Assembly: GCF_000002235.5 (NCBI RefSeq) | Contig: NW_022145601.1 | Location: forward strand, 5,816,822-5,880,821 | Direction: 5' to 3' | Length of the DNA stretch: 64,000 bases | Source: Strongylocentrotus purpuratus | Lineage: Eukaryota; Echinodermata; Echinoidea; Camarodonta; Strongylocentrotidae | Shown: positions 56,994 through 64,000 of the stretch, piece after piece | Layout of the letters: each line of letters starts with the position of its first letter | Numbering within the stretch: the first letter of the stretch is position 1 | Notes under the pieces: generated by a model | What the model was told of the DNA's origin: nothing | The model's database searches: none | What the model saw: the letters and a program-made list of their open reading frames with translations, nothing else | Program-made: the position numbers and the translations under genes

Positions 56994-58436
56994 CTACAAA
57001 AAACAGAAGGAAAACAAAAAGGAGAACAAACAATTAATGTCGGAATACTCCATATGTAGCTCATTGGGGAAAGCTAAATCTATCCTATTAATATGGGAAA
57101 AGCTTAGGGTGGCTTGAGTGGATACTATGCTGTGTACATGTATGTTCCAAGACTACATCTAAAAATAGATAACTTATTCATTAAAGCTAGAATGTGAATG
57201 AGATAGAAATTTGATATTACATGTAGATTGTTGTTCAGAGAGAGAGAGAGAGAGAGAGAGAAACAAAATCTAGAAAAATATGAATAACTGCGGACCAGGT
57301 TTCTGGCAACTGCTTCAAGGCAATAGTATTGGAGTCTAAATTGGGAAAATATAAGAAAAATAGTACATTCATGAACAAAAAATAACATGTATCCAGTTAA
57401 TTGCCATGCCCTCCAATCCTACATGTTTAATCTGACAAAGGTTGATAGAAGTCAGATATTAAGAGAATCTATTAACAAATGTATTAACAACAAAAAAATC
57501 CACTTGTTGATGAGCACAACAAAATTATATTTGATTTGAATCGCACTTCAAACGTCACTTCAGTTTTTTTATAGTGTGAATGAAACTATTGAGAATTTTC
57601 CATTTAAATAACCGACCCCATCCTCAATGTCAAAGCAAGCGCTCTAGCAGGTTGATGTCTAGGCCATTGGATAAAGATCACTCTTCCCTTCATTGTTAGG
57701 GGCAGGTGTAATTATGTGGGATGATTAAGACTCCTGAATAATATATGTACCGGTAGGCTACTTATCGATGATGATGAAAATTACCGTAATACGAGACGCA
57801 TGATTCGCTCCTCACACCCAATATTTGTTAAAAAGCAATTTTGGAAGGTATTATATACAGTATGCATGCAGGTGTGAATCAATCTAATACAAAATCTGCC
57901 ATTTTAAGTGGAGAGACACAATAAGTAGATAATAAATAATAATGAAATATTAGTGAAGATAGCATGTTGTGAAATGATATTGTTATAATGACATGAAACA
58001 CCATTGCACTGTGATGAGGCATACATGTAAGTGTATGTTGTACGATTGGCTAATAGCTATTGTTCCAGAGGTAGAGTATATATGTTGCGCTGTTGGAGAG
58101 GATGAGTCTTAAGGCCAGTTTACATTATCACATCTTCAAGAAACAACTTTCATGGATATGATATGCAATGACTGTCAAAAATGATTAAGGCATTGTGGTT
58201 AAGCTATACATTTTTGTTAATGAGCATACAGTGACTAACAAAAAGTTCATCTCGATTCTCGAATAAACTTTCCGGGTATAAGTTAGGAAGTTGTCTCTTT
58301 CATATTGTCTACGCGTACATCATGAACAAGCTACTTGCCACAAATAAATCAGATCACAACCAGAGCGTAGTTCCTGCATGTTGACAAAATGAAGCCCTGA
58401 GGCCTGAACGAATGTTGATCACATGACAACAACAAA

Positions 58437-58439
58437 AAC

Positions 58440-58471
<32 letters not shown>

Positions 58472-58517
58472 CATCATCAACATCATCATCAGCATCATCA
58501 TCACCATCCTCATCCCT

Positions 58518-58580
<63 letters not shown>

Positions 58581-58620
58581 TTCATCATCATCATCATCAA
58601 CACTACCACCACCACCACTA
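58437..58620. repeat. (TCA)n/(CAT)n trinucleotide repeat
   Basis: About 180 bases of nearly pure ATC repeats. Poly-Ser and poly-Met open frames across it are artefacts. Confidence 0.97.
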
Positions 58621-58953
58621 TCACCATCACAAATTTACCATCAACATAATTTGTCAGCATCATCAATTTTAACAACAACGTTAACAACAACAACAGGAAA
58701 ACACCAAATTTATCCACAGAAGCCTCATCAGTATTTATATTCCTCTTCCTGTGGGTCTTACAAGTACATGTAGAACAATATCCAAGATTATTGACCTTAG
58801 ACTAGAGAAACAAAGGTGGACAAAAAGGCTTGACCAAGGATGTAAGCACAAGTACTGAGGAAGAATCAAATCCAAGACCTCTTCTAAGGGTCAAGAGCCT
58901 TTATCAATATACCACGGAGCTCTTATAACATCTCTTCAGAGGAATGTAAAAAC

Positions 58954-59045
58954 GGTATAATAATAATTAAATATTTTTGGATAGCGCATGGCATAAAGTA
59001 TTTCTATGCGCTTTACAGAGCAGAATACAAAAGTGGAAATAATGC
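58954..59045 (-). repeat. SINE-like 3' fragment
   Basis: AATAATAATTAAATATTTTT is followed by GATAGCGCATGGCATAAAGT and TATGCGCTTTACAGAGCAG. The GCGC-hairpin with an ATT-type tail resembles the 3' ends of tRNA-derived SINEs. Confidence 0.4.
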
Positions 59046-59454
59046 ACTGGGTTCAGAGTTGTGAGATTTAACATAGTAAAATAGGAAAATTTTGAAGGTG
59101 AATATTTTCTGGATGATATTCCGAGTGTGAACGAGCGCAACGAGGACACAGAGAGATGCCTGGTATGGCAGGCATGTATATCACATTCCTGCGGCATGAA
59201 ATGAACTGGGAAGGGAGCCAGCCAGGTCTTCAGAGAAAGTCCAACAAGCGAGGGAGCGTGAGGATCAACAAGAGACGATGATCACAAGAAGGCGACAAGA
59301 CAAAACAAAACATACAATATGATAACCTGGGAAGCGACGGGTACATGTACAGGGCTAATTAAAACCGGGAGGCTGACTCGAAGTGTACAACTCAAATTGA
59401 GTTCGTCTGACACGGATGTACAGCATATACGTACATGTATCCAGGGAAAAAATT

Positions 59455-59640
59455 AATATTTATTTTTCGGGGGCTATTTTTCAAGCTTGCCTGCATGAAT
59501 ATAACATTCTAAAAAAAAAATTGCATTGAACTCTATGCAAATTTATGGGGGCTCTTTTCTGAATTTTGGGGGCTTTTTTTTTAGCATTTTTGGGGCTATT
59601 TTGCCCTAGCCCCCATGTATTTTTTAACTGTATAATACAC
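59455..59640. repeat. GGGGGCT dispersed repeat, copy 4 (diverged)
   Basis: TTTTTCGGGGGCTATTTTTC, ATGGGGGCTCTTTTCTGAAT, TTGGGGGCTTTTTT and a closing AGCCCCCATGTATTTTT repeat the pattern of copies 1-3 in inverse orientation; ATTGCATTGAACTCTATGCA mirrors a stretch in copy 1. Confidence 0.55.
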
Positions 59641-59876
59641 AGAAAAATCAGGGACCCACGTTACAGATTACCACTTTGGAGCATGCAAAATTCAAACTTT
59701 CAGATGTGCATTTTCCCCCGATATATGTAAACTTTGGCAACATGAAACTTTCTAAGTTGTAAATGACACCCAGTTTTCTGGTAACAAACATACAAAACAT
59801 TCATGCAAATTTCTGGTCTTACAGTACTTTTTGTAAATAGAACTGTATATACACGTACATGTGCATGTACATGTAC

Positions 59877-60072
59877 CATACATGCCAACATTTGAAAATC
59901 AGAAATCTGTACAAATTAGGCTATTTAAAAAAAAAAGAGGAACAATCCTAACTCTCCTATTCAATACTACAGACAAATTTGTACAGGAAGAGGAACACCT
60001 GCATTAAAATGATAATTATCTTCTCCAAAAAAGAGGAATGTTCCTCTTTAATCTGAACAGTTGGTATGTATG
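59877..60072. mobile_element. TIR element, family B copy 3 (short)
   Basis: CATACATGCCAACATTTG at the left is mirrored by CAGTTGGTATGTATG at the right. Inside, AAAAGAGGAAC and AAAGAGGAATGTTCCTCTTT words recur. At 196 bp it is the smallest of the three family members. Confidence 0.6.
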
Positions 60073-60589
60073 ATGTACTTTTTAAATAAAAGCCAGGACA
60101 AAAGCTAACCCATCTAGAAAATAAAATCAATTACGATGCATTGCTCAATACAATACCCACATACTGGAGACATGAGCATTATAAACGTACCTTGGTTGAT
60201 TTTACGGCGATTTCCCAGGGACACATCGCTTTACCGGTAATAGAAATCAGGGATTTCCCCCTAAAAAGCACTTTCTTGACATTTAAAAGAGGCTTGCACA
60301 AGATTTACATACTCCCTTACCCAAGGCATAAGGCAGTGAAATTGAGAATCCATGAATATTCAAAACACATTTTTTTGTATTGATGTACAATGTACATGTA
60401 CATCTTCTATTGAAAACGTAATGCAGGTTTTAACTTTTATTTTATTATTTTTAAAAGTTTAAAAGGCCTTAGTGTTATCTTGTGAAGATATTAAACTAGT
60501 GTATACATGTACATGGTATTTCTAAATCAATTTACTCAAAATTAAACTGAGAAAACCAAGTATTCACATATACTATGTGTATAATGAAG

Positions 60590-61015
60590 AAGAAAGGGAG
60601 GATAAGATGACCAAGAAGAAGAAAAGGAAAAAATATGAAGAAGGTGAAGAAAACAAAGAAGAATACAACATAGAAGAAAGAAAAAAAAATGAAATTGACA
60701 AGGGATAAGATAAAAGGAAAACGAGTTGATTTAAATGAGAAGAGGTTCAAGATTGAAAAAGAAATAATGAAGAAGAAGCGGTAGATGAAGAAAGAGAAGA
60801 GGAAAAAGAAAAAGGAAGAGAAGAAAGAAAAAGGAAAATAAAAAAGAAGAAGAAGGACAAGAAAAAGACAAAAGAACAAGAAGAAATAAAATGGAGGATA
60901 AGAAGAAGAAAATTGAAAAAAAAAGAAAAAAGAGAAAGAGAGAGAAGAAGAGGATGATAATGAAGATGAAGAAGGAAAAAAGCAAGAAGAAGCAGAGAAG
61001 AAAGAAAGGAATACA
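60590..61015. repeat. Long A/G (GAAGAA-type) purine tract
   Basis: About 420 bases of purine with few interruptions. The minus-strand frame of 230 Phe/Ser-rich residues running through it is a composition artefact. Confidence 0.92.
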
Positions 61016-61708
61016 GTTCTAAATGTCATCTCACTACTACTCCCTGGGACACTGCTAATGAGCAAGAAATGACAAACTTTGAAATCACACTCGGTGCCAT
61101 GATATGACGAGCAAGGGCAGTTGTCTAATGCTGTGTGAGTATTCACATAGATTACCACGGATCTGATTGTGCATGGACATACTGTAGTAATTATGATCAA
61201 CAGCAGGCAGTAAGAAGGGGACAACTTCAGATTTAAAGGATAGGGCTATTAAAGATGTGTGTGTCTGCCATTTCTGCTGAAATTCAAAGGGGCAGTAATA
61301 GATATAGGAGCTCTGAAAATTCTGACACCTCTATTCTTAGAGTTTATTCTATTCTCTCTTTAATTAAAAGGTACATGTATCTATTACAGTGTACATAATT
61401 GTGGAAATTTTAAAGTATAGACAGGCTATTTGAGGCCAATACAACACAAGCTACAGTGTACATGTGTAAACATACAGGTATTGTATGACTTACACCTCAT
61501 TCACTCATAATATGGTATAACTCTTTAAAAAAATCTCAGCAAATTAAAACCATTTTACATGTAAATAATTGCAAGTGGGTGCAAAAATATAGAAGCGTAA
61601 AGTGGACTACACTTGTAAATGTTCTTTAATTCTGCTGCGGCAGTTTGTCTAGCATTGTTACACTGCATTATAGGTGAACAAGGCTTTTACAGGAGTTGCA
61701 AACCCTCC

Positions 61709-61709
<1 letters not shown>

Positions 61710-61751
<42 letters not shown>
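61710..61751. repeat. Poly-C tract, 42 nt
   Basis: Uninterrupted C run; its length may be inexact. Confidence 0.95.
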
Positions 61752-61753
<2 letters not shown>

Positions 61754-63698
61754 CAAAATCTCAGCGAGGCTCCAACAAAAGTGGAATTTACTCAGCTGCA
61801 TTCCCTTGCTGGACATTTAAATGCTTTTCTTCCCGACCAAAAAGTTTGATAATCAGCATCAGCAGGGCCCTTATTAGATAGTGTCAATCGGAGTTTAGTG
61901 ATGATTATTTGACCCTTTGCCTTCTCCAAATCAAGTGCACTTCTACACATTTTAGGCAAAGTACAGTACAGCTGGAGTAAATTTCGAACAATGTACACAC
62001 GTACATATATATTATGTAAATGTAGAAGTGTACAATATATTTTTATATATTTTTTTACAACAGTTCTGTATGAATGAATTTGATATTTACATACATGTAC
62101 AGTATCTCACATTAAGATTTTTTTTTTTCATTTCTACATATGTACAATCTCTTTTGTGAAAGATTTTGTTTTGAATTCTTTAGTTTTCAAGAATTCTTTT
62201 ACAGCCTTCCAGTTCCAGAGGTCAATTGCTTACCATTCCTACATGTACATGTATGTACCAGTACATATATATTTTCACTGACATGTAGATGTAGGCCTTC
62301 TTGTAAATTGTGTACTGGAAGAAAGATGCTGGAATATAATTTTGTACAGAATTTGCACCCTACTGTCTCCAGATCTGGCTCTGGCTCTCCACAAATTAAA
62401 TGATCTAGAAATGAATGTACAAGCACTCAAATCTAATGTACACAGGTTACTGTTCGGCAGAGTAAAACTTACTTTTTCTTCAGGGATTTTTAAATCTTAT
62501 CTTTTTAAAGCTGGCAACCTTCAGGAGTGTCAAATTTTCTCCAGACTCCAGCGAGTGTATTACCCATGTATACTTCTATTATATGTTAAGTCATTTGTCC
62601 TATTTGCTCCTATTGACCTTGTTAAGCTCACATAAAATTATCAGTGGGCCTGGGGGTGATAAAACCTTTTCTCACAATCATTAATTTTTCATGAGAGTGA
62701 AGAGAAGTCTATCTAAAAAAAATTATACTGGTAATGTAATAAGAGCACTGGCGACCTTTCTTTAAAAAACGATTACTGGTAAGTCTCTGGTGGCATTATT
62801 TTGCAATCTACATACAGTACATGAATGGGTTCAGCATCTATTTGACCCTTAGTGAACACAACAAACTTAGTTACGAGAGCTCTATCTCTTACATGAACAT
62901 TTTCTGTTTAAAGCCAAAAGGTATTGTCCTAACTTAACTCTTAGACAGATACCTGATGAGTGTACACATGTATATGGGTGCTCAAATGTTGGTCTGGGTC
63001 TCTAAAAGTGACAACTTTTACATAGGGCTCATGCCTAGGGACTTTAAAAATCTAAATCCGGACTCGGTAGAGAGTGGAGCCCTGGTAAAAGTATACAAGT
63101 TAATGCCTTTCCGCCCGGCTCCAAAAAGATTTAATCTACATGTATAGATCAATATTCGCTCCTTCATACATGTATATGTACAGAGAGATACGGTGCACAT
63201 ACTTACAATGAAAAATATTATTTTAAATGGAAAACCTGTATCGATGCAAAAAAATTGGGCATGCATATGAATGAAAAAAGGGTAAACCACAGCGATGAAG
63301 AGAATAAAAGCGTGTTAGAAAGTGATGATGGATGTCATGCCACTTCCTTCAAGGACTGTTCAGGGACAGGGCCGCAGGTGAAATGCAGAATAGGTAACGA
63401 GCCATGCTGCATTGCAAAGTAGGCAACGTGTGTGCGATTCCACAGGATAAGTCGTTCTACCGGTCGGTCGGTCGGCATAGCATTCATAATGTTTATAACC
63501 GCAATCATATTGGCCAAACAGAGGGCATGTGTTGGAGAGAAATTCTCCCTGGGGAGGTAACAGCGTGGCATCCGCTGAATAAACCCAATAAAAACCACAC
63601 TGGGTGCATGTGCATCCCTATGGCCCGCAAATTAAGGACTCCATGATGTCTGTGTACCCTACATGTATGTATATTGAAGGAAAAAGGGAGAGACTTGT

Positions 63699-63975
63699 TG
63701 AGGTGTCGTGGTCTAGTGGATAGGTCACCTGATTGTGAATCACATGGTTTGCCGTTCAAGTACAACCATGGCAGTAATGTGCTTTGGCACAACATTTATC
63801 TATATTTGCCACACTCGACCCAGGTGAGGTAATTAGGTACCTGGCATGAATTAATTCCTTGAAGAAATGCTAGACTATATATTGGCAGCCACGCTAAAGC
63901 TGGGGTAATAATTGTTGAGCATAATACAAGAACCCACTTTTATTATTATTATTATTATTAGTAGTAGTAGTAGTA
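63699..63975 (+). repeat. tRNA-derived SINE, complete
   Basis: The head TGTCGTGGTCTAGTGGATAG has a good A box and GCCGTTCAAGTACAACCA a B-box-like element, about 70 bases in all. The body CACACTCGACCCAGGTGAGG, GGTACCTGGCATGAATTAAT follows, and the tail is (ATT)n then (AGT)n. It is the same family as 12356 and 41829. The anticodon-position triplet within TTGTGAA would be GTG, hinting at a His-type tRNA ancestor, but stems are degenerate. Confidence 0.8.
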
Positions 63976-64000
63976 GTATCCATTATAATTATCATTATTA

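Larger units (their letters stand above)
56994..64000. other. Region right of CAMTA exon 1: no gene seen
   Basis: If the gene starts further right, this is the intron preceding exon 1 of the window. It holds repeats: (TCA)n at 58437-58620, SINE pieces at 58954 and 63699, TIR element 59877-60072, GGGGGC repeat 59455-59640, a purine tract at 60590-61015 and a 42-nt C run at 61710. Elsewhere (57420-58300, 61020-61690, 61760-63690) is complex-sequence DNA with no feature that I can support. No promoter or CpG-rich first exon was found. Confidence 0.7.

Noticed and set aside
58349-58773. Poly-Met and poly-Ser open frames
   Set aside because: Both are translations of a (TCA)n microsatellite.
60532-61224. 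Minus-strand open frame of 230 residues
   Set aside because: It runs through a purine-rich repeat; the Phe/Ser/Leu composition comes from the repeat.
63699-63772. Functional tRNA gene
   Set aside because: A and B boxes are present but stems pair poorly and a SINE body with an ATT tail follows.
56994-64000. First CAMTA exon or promoter in the right-hand 7 kb
   Set aside because: No sequence giving the start of CG-1 (RWNTNEE-like) or a CpG-rich first exon was found by eye.
1-64000. LTR retroelements, Polintons or other virus-like copies
   Set aside because: No paired LTRs, gag/pol-type protease-integrase patterns or capsid-like frames were seen; the reverse transcriptase present is LINE-type.

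Overview
The window is eukaryotic genomic DNA: spliced genes with GT-AG introns, AT-rich introns, tRNA-derived SINEs, a CR1-like LINE, many short palindromic DNA transposons and very long homopolymer and dinucleotide runs. The mix (SINEs ending in ATT repeats, many TACATGTA-type words, CR1-like LINEs with hexamer tails) suggests an echinoderm, most likely a sea urchin. This is inference; no species can be proved by eye.

One host gene dominates. On the minus strand, 18 exons between 56993 and 79 join in a consistent reading frame (5,168 nt, about 1,722 codons) into a calmodulin-binding transcription activator (CAMTA). From right to left the exons give the CG-1 DNA-binding domain (56993, 33310, 31826, 15567), a linker (14494, 13134), a 2,297-bp exon for the low-complexity central region (12256-9960), the TIG/IPT immunoglobulin-like fold (9414, 7873), a coiled stretch (6981), ankyrin repeats (5913, 5283, 4534), a Ser/Pro-rich region (4534-3626, 2963, 2041) and five IQ calmodulin-binding motifs (1501, 882, 272). 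Both ends are missing: the start codon and first CG-1 residues lie beyond the right edge or were not found, and the C-terminus lies left of base 1. The CG-1 domain is split by introns of 23.6 kb and 16.2 kb.

The introns hold most of the rest. Intron 3 (15568-31754) carries a nearly complete CR1-like LINE (about 15790-21906) with ORF1 and a broken ORF2. ORF2 is interrupted by a 1.4-kb non-coding element made of a hairpin and three 329-bp tandem units, each with a tRNA-like block. There is also an AT-rich minisatellite with a 300-bp TTA-flanked element inside it. Intron 1 (33311-56925) holds palindromic elements, two TTAA-flanked transposons, pyrimidine/purine tracts, poly-G up to 47 nt, and one unexplained exon-like fragment (44668-44748). 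The last 7 kb (56994-64000) show only repeats and unique non-coding DNA.

The most unusual pattern is that three CAMTA exons (2, 4 and 8) each sit beside tandem partial copies of themselves plus flanking intron. The clearest case is seven copies at an exact 124-bp period, each keeping the splice donor of the TIG exon. I saw no LTR elements, Polintons or other virus-like elements.
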